A stretch of 64,000 bases of DNA from Rhodovulum sp. P5 (GTDB taxonomy: Bacteria > Pseudomonadota > Alphaproteobacteria > Rhodobacterales > Rhodobacteraceae), in contig NZ_CP015039.1 of NCBI RefSeq assembly GCF_002079305.1, forward strand, positions 1,757,501 to 1,821,500. Reading direction: 5' to 3'. Position numbers and translations under genes: made by a program. Numbering within the stretch: the first letter of the stretch is position 1; every line of letters starts with the position of its first letter. The notes under the pieces were generated by a model, which was not told the DNA's origin, ran no database searches, and saw only the letters and a list, made by a program, of their open reading frames with translations. Positions 36,269-46,746 of the stretch are shown one piece after another.

Positions 36269-36286
36269 CTTAACCCAATCGTTAAG
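36269..36286 (-). promoter_or_regulatory. Palindromic site CTTAAC-N6-GTTAAG upstream of the decarboxylase gene
   Basis: CTTAAC (36269-36274) and GTTAAG (36281-36286) are perfect inverted arms 66 bases before the decarboxylase start. The site also reads TTAA-N8-TTAA, one base longer than the CtrA consensus spacing. It may bind a dimeric regulator. The rest of the 229-base gap up to murD shows nothing clear. Confidence 0.4.
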
Positions 36287-36432
36287 AGGGACAGAGGCGC
36301 GTGCGTTGGCGTCTTTCGCGCGGCAGATAGGGCCGAAACTGAGTCGGTGCAAGAAGAATTCCGGCCCCGCGCACAAGTTGACTGTTTTTTCCCGCAGACG
36401 TGATCGGCGTGCCGTCCTTGCGTCTTGCCCGG

Positions 36433-37857
36433 TCAGGGGCGCGCACCCTCTGCCTGTGCCGTTGTCCACGCCGCGACCCGGGCGATGAAGTCCTCGCCCC
36501 GGCGTTCGAAGTTGTCGTACTGGTCGAAACTGGCGGCCGCAGGCGCCAGCAGCACCACGTCCCCCGGCTCCGCCTCCGCCGCGGCGCGGGCGACGGCGGC
36601 GTCCATCGTCGTGCAGACCTCGTGCGGGATGTCCTTCAGGTGCAGGGCGAAGGCCGCGGCCTCGCGCCCGATGACATAGGCCTTGGCGACATGGCAGAAC
36701 TGGGGCACCAGCTCACCCAACCCGCCTTCCTTTTCCAGCCCGCCGCAGATCCAGCGGATACGCGGAAAGGCGGCAAGCGCCCGGGCCGCGCTGGCGGCGT
36801 TGGTGGCCTTGGAGTCGTTGACAAAGCGCACCCCGCCGACCTCTGCCACCGTCTGGCTGCGATGGGGCAGCCCCTGAAAGCCGTGGAAGGCCTGTTCAAC
36901 CTGGCGCGGCCCGATCCCAAGACAGCGCACCGCGGCATAGGCGGCGCAGGCGTTCTGGTGGTTGTGGGCGCCGGGCAGGCCCGCGACGGCCCGCAGATCG
37001 ATGCTGCCCACCTGTCGCCCCTTGCGCCATTCCGCCAGAAACCCTTTCCGCGCGAAGACCGACCAGCCGGGGCCTGACAGCTTCGCCGCGGCGGATGTAC
37101 GGATCACCCGGTCGTCGCCCGGCCCTTCGGCCAGTTGATTGGCCAGAAACCGCCCCTCGGCCTCATCCACGCCGATGATGGCCCGGTCCGGCCCACCCTC
37201 GGCGAAAAGCCTGCGTTTGGCCGCGAAATAGCCCCCCAGCCCGCCATGCCGGTCAAGGTGGTCGGGCGACAGGTTCGTGAAGACGGCGATATCGGGGGTC
37301 AGCGCGCGGGCGAGTTCCGTCTGATAGCTGGAAAGCTCCAGCACCACGACCCCGCCATCGCCAGGCGGATCGATATCCAGAACGCCCCGCCCGATATTAC
37401 CCGCAAGCTGGCTTTCCCGGCCAGAGGCCGTCAGAACATGGTGGATCAGCGCCGCCGTGGTCGATTTGCCGTTGGAGCCCGTCACGGCGATCACCCGCGG
37501 GGTGGTGTCGTATTCCTCCCACCGCTCGATGGCGAGGGAGCGGAAGAAGAGGCCGATATCGTTGTCGACCGGCACGCCTGCGGCCCATGCGGCGGCGACC
37601 ACCGGGTTGGGCGCGGGGTAGAAATGCGGGATGCCGGGGCTAACGATCAGCGCGGCCACGTTGTCGAACGCGCCGGGTTTCGACAGGTCGACGGGTTCGA
37701 ACCCCTCGGCCCGGGCGGCCTCCCGCGCGGCTTCATAGTCGTCCCAGGGCAGAACCTCGGCCCCGCCCGCGCGCAAGGCCCGCGCCGCCGACAGGCCCGA
37801 CCGCCCCAAGCCCAGCACCGCCACCCGCGCCCCCGTCACACCCCGTACCGGAATCAT
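36433..37857 (-). CDS. murD: UDP-N-acetylmuramoyl-L-alanine--D-glutamate ligase MurD
   Basis: MurD adds D-glutamate to UDP-MurNAc-L-Ala. The 474-residue protein has the N-terminal Rossmann loop [17 protein letters not shown] (in part, about 13-28), the ATP loop [14 protein letters not shown] (about 127-140), [11 protein letters not shown] (about 173-183), [12 protein letters not shown] (about 194-205) and the C-terminal FVNDSKATN (about 331-339). Length is in the family range. It follows the TPR gene by 61 bases, so in this genome it is separated from mraY by three extra genes. Confidence 0.95.
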   Translation of the reverse strand: MIPVRGVTGARVAVLGLGRSGLSAARALRAGGAEVLPWDDYEAAREAARAEGFEPVDLSKPGAFDNVAALIVSPGIPHFYPAPNPVVAAAWAAGVPVDNDIGLFFRSLAIERWEEYDTTPRVIAVTGSNGKSTTAALIHHVLTASGRESQLAGNIGRGVLDIDPPGDGGVVVLELSSYQTELARALTPDIAVFTNLSPDHLDRHGGLGGYFAAKRRLFAEGGPDRAIIGVDEAEGRFLANQLAEGPGDDRVIRTSAAAKLSGPGWSVFARKGFLAEWRKGRQVGSIDLRAVAGLPGAHNHQNACAAYAAVRCLGIGPRQVEQAFHGFQGLPHRSQTVAEVGGVRFVNDSKATNAASAARALAAFPRIRWICGGLEKEGGLGELVPQFCHVAKAYVIGREAAAFALHLKDIPHEVCTTMDAAVARAAAEAEPGDVVLLAPAAASFDQYDNFERRGEDFIARVAAWTTAQAEGARP

Positions 37858-37918
37858 GCCTCACCCCTTCATGGTCGCCGCGACGATGCCCGCGCCGGCG
37901 GGGCGGTGCAAGCGGTGG

Positions 37919-39889
37919 TCAGGGGGTGGGGCGGTTGGCGAGGAAGGTTTCGAGGTTGCCGCGCACCTGCTGCGTGCTCGGATGGTCTGGGCCAAGGGCG
38001 GCTTCCAGGACAGCCACCGCCTCGCGGTAAAGCGGCTCCGCCTCCTCATACCGCCCGGTCGCGCGGAGCAATTCGGCGAGGTTATTGAGCGAAGTCGCAG
38101 TGGCCGGATGCGCCTTGCCCAGCGCCCGCTCCCGAACCGCCAGCGCTTCGCGGAAAAGCGGCTCTGCCTCCTCATACCGCCCGGTCGCGTGGAGCAATCC
38201 GGCGAGGTTGTTGAGCGCGGTCGCCGTGTCCGGATGCGCCTTGCCAAGCGCCCGCTCCACCACCGCCACCGCCTCGCGGTAGAGCGGCTCCGCCTCCTCA
38301 TACCGCCCGGTCGCGCGGAGCAATTCGGCGAGGTTGTTGAGCGAACCCGCCGTGTCCGGATGCGCCTTGCCAAGCACCCGCTCCCGAACCGCCAAAGCCT
38401 CGCGGTACAGCGGCTCTGCCTCCGCAGACCGCCCGGTCGCGTAGAGCAACGCGGCGAGGTTGTTGAGCGCGGTCGCCGTGTCCGGATGCACCTTGCCAAG
38501 CGCCCGCTCCCGAACCGCCAAAGCCTCGCGGAAAAGCGGCTCCGCCTCCTCATACCGCCCGGTCGCGTCGAGCAACAGGGCGAGACTGTTGAGCGCGACC
38601 GCCGTGTTCGTATGCGCCTTGCCAAGCGCCCGCTCCAAGACCTCCAAAGCCTCGCGGTAAAGCGGCTCCGCCTCCTCATACCGCCCGGTCGCGGAGAGCA
38701 ACAGGGCGAGATTGTTGAGCGCGGCCGCCGTGTTCGTATGCGCCTTGCCAAGCGCCCGCTCCAAGACCTCCAAAGCCTCGCGGTAAAGCGGCTCCGCCTC
38801 CTCATACCGCCCGGTCGCGGAGAGCAACAGGGCGAGGTTGTTGAGAGAGGTGGCCGTGTCCGGATGCGCCTTGCCAAGCGCCTGCTCCGTGACCTCCAAC
38901 GCCTCGCGGAAAAGCGGCTCTGCCTCCGCATACCGCCCGGTCGCGTAGAGCAATTCGGCGAGGTTGTTGAGCGAGGTGGCCGTGTCCGGATGCGCCTTGC
39001 CAAGTGCCTGCTCCCGAGCCGCCAGCGACGCGCGGTAAAGCGGCTCCGCCTCCTCATACCGCCCGGTCTCACCGAGCAACCCGGCGAGGTTGCTGAGGGA
39101 ACCCGCCGTGTCCGGATGCGCCTTGCCAAGTGCCTGCTCCCGAACCGCCAGCGCCGCGCGGTAAAGCGGCTCCGCCCGCGCGAAATCGCCCGCATCGTGA
39201 TAGCTCCCTGCAAGGTTATCTACGGCCTCCGCCGTGCGGGCATCCTCCGGGCCGAAAATGGCCCGGCAGAGCGCGACCGCCGCGTCCTGATGCCGGATGG
39301 CCTCCCGATACCGCCCCATGCGCCAGAGGAATTCACCTGCTTTCCCGAGCGTCTCATCGGTCGGATCCAGCCGCGCGGCCTTTTCGAAATGCGCGGCCGC
39401 CTCGGACCAGCGCACCTGTTCCTCGGCGATCAGCCCGCGGCCAAAGGCGGCCTCGGCCGCGCGTTTGACGGCCGCGGCCTCCTGCTCTTCCACCTCGGCG
39501 AAAATCTCGTCGGCCTTGCTGAAATCCCCCGCCGCCATCGCCGCCTGCGCATCGCGGATGCGGTTTTCCCCGATCTCGGCGGGGGAGTCTTCCAGCAGCT
39601 TTTCCAGTTCGGCAATCTTGGCCTTGTATTCCGCAAAGGATGCTTCGGCATCGCGCAGGCGGGCACGGTCCGTGTCGATCTGCTCGCGCAATATGGCGAT
39701 CTGGCTGCGCTGTTCGGCCTGCACCGCTTCGCTCGCCGAAAGCTGGGCATCAAACAGCTCGCGAAGCTCCGCCTCCCGTTTCTCGACCCGGCGGGTGACA
39801 TGCGCCTCATACGATGCAATATCATTGATCGCGACCGAGATATTCTCGGACCGGTTGATCTCGACCTTATGCGTCGGTTTCCCGGTCAC
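37919..39889 (-). CDS. Tetratricopeptide (kinesin-light-chain type) repeat protein
   Basis: This 656-residue protein has an N-terminal helical part with a likely coiled coil (about 33-105), a mixed TPR region (105-252), then nine almost identical 42-residue TPRs (253-630) of the kinesin-light-chain type, each built on the pattern ALGKAHPDTATSLNNLAELL, ATGRYEEAEPLYREALAVRE. It ends with a short degenerate repeat. Such arrays are protein-binding scaffolds; the partner is unknown. There is no signal peptide, so it is cytoplasmic. Its start overlaps the preceding small membrane-protein gene by 23 bases, suggesting that the two form an anchored unit. The near-identity of repeats 4 and 5 at DNA level shows recent expansion. 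Confidence 0.88.
   Translation of the reverse strand: MTGKPTHKVEINRSENISVAINDIASYEAHVTRRVEKREAELRELFDAQLSASEAVQAEQRSQIAILREQIDTDRARLRDAEASFAEYKAKIAELEKLLEDSPAEIGENRIRDAQAAMAAGDFSKADEIFAEVEEQEAAAVKRAAEAAFGRGLIAEEQVRWSEAAAHFEKAARLDPTDETLGKAGEFLWRMGRYREAIRHQDAAVALCRAIFGPEDARTAEAVDNLAGSYHDAGDFARAEPLYRAALAVREQALGKAHPDTAGSLSNLAGLLGETGRYEEAEPLYRASLAAREQALGKAHPDTATSLNNLAELLYATGRYAEAEPLFREALEVTEQALGKAHPDTATSLNNLALLLSATGRYEEAEPLYREALEVLERALGKAHTNTAAALNNLALLLSATGRYEEAEPLYREALEVLERALGKAHTNTAVALNSLALLLDATGRYEEAEPLFREALAVRERALGKVHPDTATALNNLAALLYATGRSAEAEPLYREALAVRERVLGKAHPDTAGSLNNLAELLRATGRYEEAEPLYREAVAVVERALGKAHPDTATALNNLAGLLHATGRYEEAEPLFREALAVRERALGKAHPATATSLNNLAELLRATGRYEEAEPLYREAVAVLEAALGPDHPSTQQVRGNLETFLANRPTP
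38000..39133 (-). repeat. Nine tandem 126-bp DNA repeats encoding identical-length TPRs
   Basis: The coding DNA for residues 253-630 of the TPR protein is a perfect-register array of nine 126-bp units with no length variation. Two neighbouring units (within about 38634-38860) are nearly identical base for base. Copy number is likely to change by recombination, always in frame because 126 is divisible by three. Confidence 0.9.
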
Positions 39890-40115
39890 CGCCGATCCGA
39901 ACCTTCACGTCCTTGCTGCGCCCGATGCGGATATCCGTTTCGGATTTGTCCGTCGCGGCCACATCGACTCTGTCCGAGCGATGGATTTTCAACCCGAGCC
40001 GCCTGCGAACCGCAGGATACCGCAAACCTAAGACCGTCGCGATCAATGTCGCGGCGGCCAAAGCTATCATGATCACCGCTTGGTTCTGGTTCACCCAATC
40101 CAGCGCAGCCTGCAT
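39867..40115 (-). CDS. Small single-span membrane protein paired with the TPR protein
   Basis: This 82-residue protein has one membrane helix near the N-terminus (about 12-32, AVIMIALAAATLIATVLGL) and a charged, beta-prone cytoplasmic tail (HRSDRVDVAATDKSETDIRIG, quoted in part) ending in GGDRETDA. It was not recognised. ATG 40115 has GGGAGG before it. Its last 23 bases overlap the TPR gene, which implies translational coupling; the likely role is to anchor or signal to the TPR scaffold at the membrane. That pairing is inference from position. Confidence 0.7.
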   Translation of the reverse strand: MQAALDWVNQNQAVIMIALAAATLIATVLGLRYPAVRRRLGLKIHRSDRVDVAATDKSETDIRIGRSKDVKVRIGGDRETDA

Positions 40116-40177
40116 CGCACACCTCCCCACTCACCCTCCGGCAGTCTACCGGGGATTGCGAAAAAGGAAGACGTCCC

Positions 40178-40582
40178 TCAGAAGATCACCTTCCAGCCGA
40201 GGATCAGCGGCGGCAGCACCGTCACGGCCAGCGCGAAGGCGAGGCCGGTTGCGCGGTTGCCGCCCATCCGGCGCACCGCGCCGCCGATGGCCGGGGCCAG
40301 CACGATGCCGGCCAGCGCCACGGGGGCGATCTTTTCAAACAGCGGCGCGCAGTTTTGCGGGCGGGCAAAGTTTGCCTCGCAATAGGGGACGACCTGGCCA
40401 GAGAACAGCACCGCCAGCGCCAGCAGGTAGCCGAAGAACGCCCAGACCGCATAGGGCGGCACGCCGTCCCAGGCCTTGAGGTTGACGTTCGGCGTGACCG
40501 CGTGGAACGGCTTGTCGGCGGCCTTGGCCGGCTTGTCCGCGGAGAAGGATTCATCCACCAGTTTCATCTGCATTTCTTGCAT
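40178..40582 (-). CDS. Membrane protein of unknown function downstream of mraY
   Basis: This 134-residue protein has a hydrophilic N-terminus (ESFSADKPAKAADKPFHAV) and three hydrophobic segments (AVWAFFGYLLALAVLFSGQVV in part, IAPVALAGIVLAPAIGGAV, GLAFALAVTVLPPLILGW). Two cysteines lie in the loop PYCEANFARPQNCAP, which would face the periplasm and could be bonded. It was not recognised. The ATG at 40582 has GAGGGA close before it. It follows mraY by 24 bases and may be co-transcribed with it. Confidence 0.65.
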   Translation of the reverse strand: MQEMQMKLVDESFSADKPAKAADKPFHAVTPNVNLKAWDGVPPYAVWAFFGYLLALAVLFSGQVVPYCEANFARPQNCAPLFEKIAPVALAGIVLAPAIGGAVRRMGGNRATGLAFALAVTVLPPLILGWKVIF

Positions 40583-40606
40583 GTCCCTCGACTCCTACCG
40601 GGTCCT

Positions 40607-41691
<1,085 letters not shown>

Positions 41692-41692
<1 letters not shown>

Positions 41693-43140
41693 CAGGAACT
41701 CTCCTCGTCGTCGCGCGGCACGCCTTGTCCCAGTTTCTTCAGCGCGTCAACGACGATCGACACGCGGCTGCCCTTGGACCCCTTGACCAGCACGACATCG
41801 CCGGCATCGACAAGGTGGTGGACCTTCTGCGCCAGGGGCGCGGCCTCGTCGAACCACTGCCCGCGCTTTTTCAGCGGCAACCCGAAATAGAGCGCCCGCA
41901 TGCGCGGACCCACGCAATGCACCAGATCGACCCGCCCCATGGCGGGCAGATCGGCCAGCGCGGCGTGCATGGCGGATTCCTCGGCCCCCAGTTCCAACAT
42001 GTCGCCAAGGATCGCGATGCGCCGGCCACGGGCGACGCGGCCGACATCGTCCTTTGGCTCAGCGACCGCCAGAACCTCCAGCGCGGCGGCCATCGAGGCG
42101 GGGTTGGCGTTGAACGCGTCGTCGATCAGTTCAAACGCCATCCGGTCGTCGACGATATCAAGCGAAACGGTCAGCCGCGCGCCGCGCCCATCGGGCGGCA
42201 CCCATGCGGCCAGATCGCAGGCGGCGACGGCCCGGTCGATGCCCAGCGCCTCTGCCACCGCAAGAACGCCCAGCGCATTGGTCGCGAAATGCCGCCCGGC
42301 CGACTGGATCTTGAACAGCAGATCCTCGCCGAAGGCCTGTGCCTCGACCACGGTCGAGCTTCGGTGGATGTCGATCCTCGACAGCCGGAAATCGCAGCCC
42401 TTCTGCGCGCCGAAGGTTATCGTCCGCGCGGCACGTTTGGCGGCCTGTTTCAGCAACAGGGGGCTGACCTCCAGATCGCCGGGACAGACCGCGGCCCCGT
42501 CGCTTTCAAGCCCCTCGAAAATCGCGGCCTTCTCGCGGGCGATGGCGTCCAGATCCTCGAACGCCTCAAGATGGGCCGCGGCAATCGTGGTGATCAGGGC
42601 GACATGCGGACGGGCCATCGCCGTCAGCGGGGCGATCTCACCCGGATGGTTCATGCCGATTTCGATCACCGCGAAATCCATATCCGCCGGCATCCGCGCC
42701 AGTGTCAGCGGCACGCCCCAATGGTTGTTGAAACTCGCCTCGGCCGCATGAACACGGCCCTGCCCCGCCAGCACCGCGCGCAGCATCTCCTTGGTGGAGG
42801 TCTTGCCGACCGACCCGGTGACCCCGACGACCCGCGCCCGGCTGCGCGCCCGCCCGGCCCGGCCCAGCGCGCCCAACGCCGCCAGCACATCCGGCACGAT
42901 CAGCAGAGGAGCGTCCTGCGCCACGCCCTCGGGGATACGAGACACCAGCGCCGCGGCCGCGCCCTTGGCCAGCGCATCGGCGACGAAGTCGTGCCCGTCG
43001 CGCTGGTCCTTCAGTGCCACGAACAGATCGCCTGGTTGCAGGCTTCGGGTATCGATGGACACACCCCTTGCCGCCCAGTCGCCCGAGGTCTGCCCACCGG
43101 TCGCCGCCGCGGCCTCTGCCGCTGTCCACAGCACGCTCAT
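41692..43140 (-). CDS. murF: UDP-N-acetylmuramoyl-tripeptide--D-alanyl-D-alanine ligase MurF
   Basis: MurF attaches the D-Ala-D-Ala made by Ddl to the UDP-MurNAc-tripeptide. The 482-residue protein shows the ATP loop [15 protein letters not shown] (about 108-122), [15 protein letters not shown] (about 142-156), [10 protein letters not shown] (about 164-173) and [11 protein letters not shown] (about 333-343) in the C-terminal domain. The start overlaps the murE stop by four bases and the stop overlaps mraY by one, so murE-murF-mraY are one coupled set. Confidence 0.96.
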
Positions 43141-44624
43141 GACACCCGCCCGTCCAGCGCGGCCACCGCAACGCTGGCCTGTTCCACGTCGTCGAAGGGA
43201 TAGACCGTGTCGCCCACAACCTGCCCGGTCTCATGCCCCTTGCCGGCGATCAGCAGCGCATCGCCCGGCCCCAACGCGTCGACCCCGCGCAGGATCGCCT
43301 CGGCCCGGTCGCCAACCTCGATACCCTCGGGGCAGCCTTCCAGAACGGCGGCGCGAATATCGGCGGGCTCTTCCGAGCGCGGGTTGTCGTCGGTGACATA
43401 GGCCACATCGGCATGGGCGGCCGCGGCCTGCCCCATCAGCGGGCGCTTGCCCCGGTCGCGGTCGCCGCCCGCGCCGAAGACGACGACGATCCGGCCCATC
43501 ACATGGGGGCGCAGCGCCCGTAGCGCGGTGGCCAGCGCGTCGGGGGTGTGGGCGTAATCGACGAACACCGCCGCACCGTTGTCACGGGTGGCGGCCAGTT
43601 GCATCCGGCCGCGCACGCCCTGCAGATCGCCAAGGCAGTCGAAGACCTGCGCAGGGTCCTCTCCGCAGGCGATTGCCAGCCCCGCAGCCAGCGCCACGTT
43701 CTGCGCCTGAAATCCGCCGATCAGGTCCAGCCGCACCTGCCGGGCTTGCCCCTTCCAGTCGAACCGAACCTCCTGCCCCGTCGCGTCGAAGCGCTGCCCG
43801 GCGATGCGCAGATCAGCCGCGTCATCGGTGCCGACGGTGATCACGGCCTGGCCCCGCGCCTCGGCCCGGGCCTGCAAGACCGCGCCCTTGGGATCATCGA
43901 TATTCAGGACCGCGGTGCCATCGTCCGAAAGGACCCGGTCGAACAACCCGGCCTTGGCCGCGAAATAGGCGTCGAAATCGGCGTGGTAGTCGAGGTGGTC
44001 CTGCGTGAAATTCGTGAACCCCGCCGCGGTCAGCATCACGCCGTCCAGCCGCGCCTGCGCCAACCCGTGGCTGGAGGCTTCCATGATCGCGTGGGTCACG
44101 CCCTCCCCCGCCATGTCGGCCAGAAGCCGGTGAAGCGTCAGGGCATCAGGCGTGGTATGGGCCAACGGTGCCTCGAACGCGCCCTCGACCCCGGTGGTGC
44201 CAAGGCTGACGGCGCTGTGGTCCAGCAAGGCCCAGATCTGCCGGGTGAAATGCGCCACCGAGGTCTTGCCATTGGTCCCCGTGACCGCCGCCATGGTTTC
44301 AGGCTGCGCCCCGAACCAGAGCGCCGCGGCCCCGGCAAAGGCGGCGCGCGGGTCTTCGGACAGGATCACCGCCACGTCGCTTTCGGCCAGCACGTCCGCG
44401 GCAATGCGCGCGCCCTCGGCATCGGTCAGGATGGCCGCGGCATCCATGCGCAGCGCGAACTGGATGAACTCCGCCCCGTGCACCCGGCTGCCGGGAAAGG
44501 CCGCGAACAGGAAACCGGGCTTTACCTCGCGGCTGTCCAGCGCCAGCCCCGTGATCGACGCCTCGCGGCCGCCCTTGGCCCTGAGCCCCAAGTCCGCCAG
44601 CGATGCCCGTCTGCGCCCTGTCAT
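43137..44624 (-). CDS. murE: UDP-N-acetylmuramoyl-tripeptide synthetase MurE, meso-DAP type
   Basis: MurE adds the third stem residue. The 495-residue protein has the ATP loop VTGTNGKTSVAHF (about 109-121), TTGVEGAFEAPLAHTTPD (in part), MEASSHGLAQ (about 171-180), NFTQDHLDYH (about 195-204) and VTDDNPRSEEP (about 413-423). The DNPR motif selects meso-diaminopimelate rather than lysine, so the wall is A1-gamma type. It follows ftsI by eight bases. Its stop overlaps murF. Confidence 0.96.
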   Translation of the reverse strand: MTGRRRASLADLGLRAKGGREASITGLALDSREVKPGFLFAAFPGSRVHGAEFIQFALRMDAAAILTDAEGARIAADVLAESDVAVILSEDPRAAFAGAAALWFGAQPETMAAVTGTNGKTSVAHFTRQIWALLDHSAVSLGTTGVEGAFEAPLAHTTPDALTLHRLLADMAGEGVTHAIMEASSHGLAQARLDGVMLTAAGFTNFTQDHLDYHADFDAYFAAKAGLFDRVLSDDGTAVLNIDDPKGAVLQARAEARGQAVITVGTDDAADLRIAGQRFDATGQEVRFDWKGQARQVRLDLIGGFQAQNVALAAGLAIACGEDPAQVFDCLGDLQGVRGRMQLAATRDNGAAVFVDYAHTPDALATALRALRPHVMGRIVVVFGAGGDRDRGKRPLMGQAAAAHADVAYVTDDNPRSEEPADIRAAVLEGCPEGIEVGDRAEAILRGVDALGPGDALLIAGKGHETGQVVGDTVYPFDDVEQASVAVAALDGRVS

Positions 44625-44632
44625 CGATTCTT

Positions 44633-46417
44633 CTACCCCCGGTTGCCAGAGAGGGTTAGCGCGAGCGACGGGTCGGGTTCAATCTCCGGCCGCAACCCAA
44701 GAAGGGGGGCCACGCGGCGGATCACCTCGGCCGCGACGGGCACCGCCGTCCAGCCCGCGGTGCGCCGCGGCTTCGGCCCGGTCAGATCCTCCGGCTCATC
44801 CAGCGTGACGACCAGCACATATTCGGGGTCATCCGCGGGGAAGATGCTGGCAAAGGTCGCGATCACCTTGTCCTTGTAGTAGCCGCCCGTCGGCTTGGGC
44901 TTGTCGGCCGTCCCGGTCTTGCCGCCGACGCGATAGCCCGGAACCTCGCCCAGAGAGGCCGTGCCTTCCTCCACCACGGCGCGCAGCATCTCGCGCATGG
45001 CGCTGGCCGTCTGTTCCGACATCACGCGTTCGCCGCGCGCGCCGCGCCCGGCGATCAGCGTGGGCCGCACCCGGTAGCCGCCATTGGCGATCGCGGCATA
45101 TCCCGCGGCCAGGTGCAGCGGACTGGCCGACAGCCCGTGCCCATAGGAAATCGTCATGGTCGAGATCTCGGACCAATTGGCCGGGACCAACGGCTTGCCG
45201 CCCGCGGCCTCCAGAATTTCAAGCGGTGTGGGTTCCAGAAAGCCGAGACTGTCCAGAAATTCCCGCTGCCGTGCCGCCCCGATCCGTTGGGCAATCCGCG
45301 CCGTCCCGATGTTGGAGCTTTTCACCAGAACCTTTCGCACGGACAACTGCGGGCCGTAGTTGTGGAAATCCCGGATGCGGTACTTGCCCCAGACCAGCGG
45401 GCCCTTGGTGTCGATCATCGTCTCGGGCCGCACCAACCCCTCCTCGATCGCCTGCGCAAGCGTGAAGGCCTTGAAGGTGGAGCCGAGTTCATAAACCCCC
45501 TGAACCGCCCGGTTGAACAGCGGGCTGTCGGAGGCGTCGCCTTCGGTCAGCGGTGCGGGCCGCTCGTTCGGATCGAAATCGGGCAGCGAGACGAGTGAGA
45601 TCACCTCTCCGGTCTGCGCATCCATCAGGATCGCCGCGGCGCCCTTGGCGTTCATCAGCTTCATGCCGCCGGCCAGCACACGCTCCACCGCCGCCTGCAC
45701 GGTCAAATCCAGCGACAGCCGCAGGGGCGCCCCGCCATTGGCCGGGTCGCGCAGATAGGCATCGAAGGTCTTTTCCACGCCCGCCACGCCGATCACCTCG
45801 GCCGAATTCACGGCCTCGCGCCCGAAACCCGACCCACCCAGAACGTGAGAGGCAAGCCGCCCGTTGGGATAAAGCCGCATCTCGCGCGGGCCGAACAGAA
45901 GCCCCGGATCGCCGATGTCGTGCACCTGCTGCATCTGCTCGGGGCTGATCCGGCGCTTGATCCAGACGAATTTCCGCTTGCCGGTAAAGTCCTTCAGCAG
46001 CCGCGCCCCATCGAGATCGGGAAAGATCTCCGCCAGTTGCCGGGCCGCATGTTCGGGGTCCACCATCAACGGCGGTTGGGCATACAGGGAATGCGTCGCA
46101 AGGTTGGTGGCAAGGATATTGCCGTTGCGGTCCGTGATGTCGGCCCGCTGCGCCACGATGGATGGGCCGGAGCGGACCGACCGCGGCTCTGACGGGTGGG
46201 AGGCGGCCAGCGTGCCCATGCGCCCGCCAACGGCTGCGAAGGCCGCCAGGAACATCACGCCCAGCACCAGAAGACGCCCCTCGGCCCTCAGCCGCGCCTT
46301 GTCCCGCATCTGTTCGTGGCGCAAGCGCAGGTTTTCGCGTTCGATGGCGTCCGGGTTTTCGCCCCGTGCCCGCGCCTGCAGGATCCGGGCCAATGGACGA
46401 AGCGGTTTGCGGATCAT
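44633..46417 (-). CDS. ftsI: Septal peptidoglycan transpeptidase FtsI (PBP3)
   Basis: FtsI cross-links septal peptidoglycan and works with FtsW. The 594-residue class B penicillin-binding protein has an N-terminal cytoplasmic part, one membrane span (about 51-68, LVLGVMFLAAFAAVGGRM), a dimerisation domain (RADITDRNGNILATNL) and the transpeptidase with the active-site STFK (serine near 311), KSSN (near 366) and KTGT (near 497). ATG 46417 is set by its four-base overlap with the ftsL stop; the open frame upstream lies antisense-like within ftsL in another frame. Its cytoplasmic tail is longer than in E. coli. Confidence 0.95.
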   Translation of the reverse strand: MIRKPLRPLARILQARARGENPDAIERENLRLRHEQMRDKARLRAEGRLLVLGVMFLAAFAAVGGRMGTLAASHPSEPRSVRSGPSIVAQRADITDRNGNILATNLATHSLYAQPPLMVDPEHAARQLAEIFPDLDGARLLKDFTGKRKFVWIKRRISPEQMQQVHDIGDPGLLFGPREMRLYPNGRLASHVLGGSGFGREAVNSAEVIGVAGVEKTFDAYLRDPANGGAPLRLSLDLTVQAAVERVLAGGMKLMNAKGAAAILMDAQTGEVISLVSLPDFDPNERPAPLTEGDASDSPLFNRAVQGVYELGSTFKAFTLAQAIEEGLVRPETMIDTKGPLVWGKYRIRDFHNYGPQLSVRKVLVKSSNIGTARIAQRIGAARQREFLDSLGFLEPTPLEILEAAGGKPLVPANWSEISTMTISYGHGLSASPLHLAAGYAAIANGGYRVRPTLIAGRGARGERVMSEQTASAMREMLRAVVEEGTASLGEVPGYRVGGKTGTADKPKPTGGYYKDKVIATFASIFPADDPEYVLVVTLDEPEDLTGPKPRRTAGWTAVPVAAEVIRRVAPLLGLRPEIEPDPSLALTLSGNRG

Positions 46418-46746
46418 GGCAACGTCTCTCCGGTGTCTTCCCCGACGAGGGCTTCTTCTGCCACCGGATAGGCGACCTGCTCGATATCCACGAACTGATC
46501 TGCCGTCAGCGGCAAAAGCTCCAGCCGGGCAAAGTTGATCTCGGCCAGCGCGCGCAGGCGGTCGGGACGGTTGAGATAGGCCCATTCGGCATTCAGGATG
46601 GCAAGGCTTTCGCGCAACTGGCCGATTTCGAGGTTCAGCGCCTCGACCTCGTCCAGTGCCTGCTGTGTCAGGTAGTTTTCCCGGTAAGCCCAGAAGGCCA
46701 GTGCCATCACACAAAGCGCGGTCAGAGCGTAGAAAAGGCTGCGCAT
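46414..46746 (-). CDS. ftsL: Cell division protein FtsL
   Basis: FtsL is a bitopic membrane protein that, with FtsB and FtsQ, activates FtsWI. The 110-residue protein has a membrane span (about 3-20, SLFYALTALCVMALAFW) and a periplasmic coiled coil with leucine heptads (about 28-65, LDEVEALNLEIGQLRESLAI), then an acidic tail. It abuts rsmH directly (stop at 46747) and overlaps ftsI. It is a divergent family, so the position in the cluster is the main support along with the span-plus-coil layout. Confidence 0.9.
   Translation of the reverse strand: MRSLFYALTALCVMALAFWAYRENYLTQQALDEVEALNLEIGQLRESLAILNAEWAYLNRPDRLRALAEINFARLELLPLTADQFVDIEQVAYPVAEEALVGEDTGETLP

Noticed and set aside
38000..39133. 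126-bp direct repeats as CRISPR or satellite DNA
   Set aside because: The units are in frame within a gene and encode TPR helices, with no spacers between them.
37861..39213. 450-codon Arg/Ser-rich frame over the TPR gene
   Set aside because: It is the shifted reading of the 126-bp repeats; the TPR frame has a recognised fold and a coupled start.
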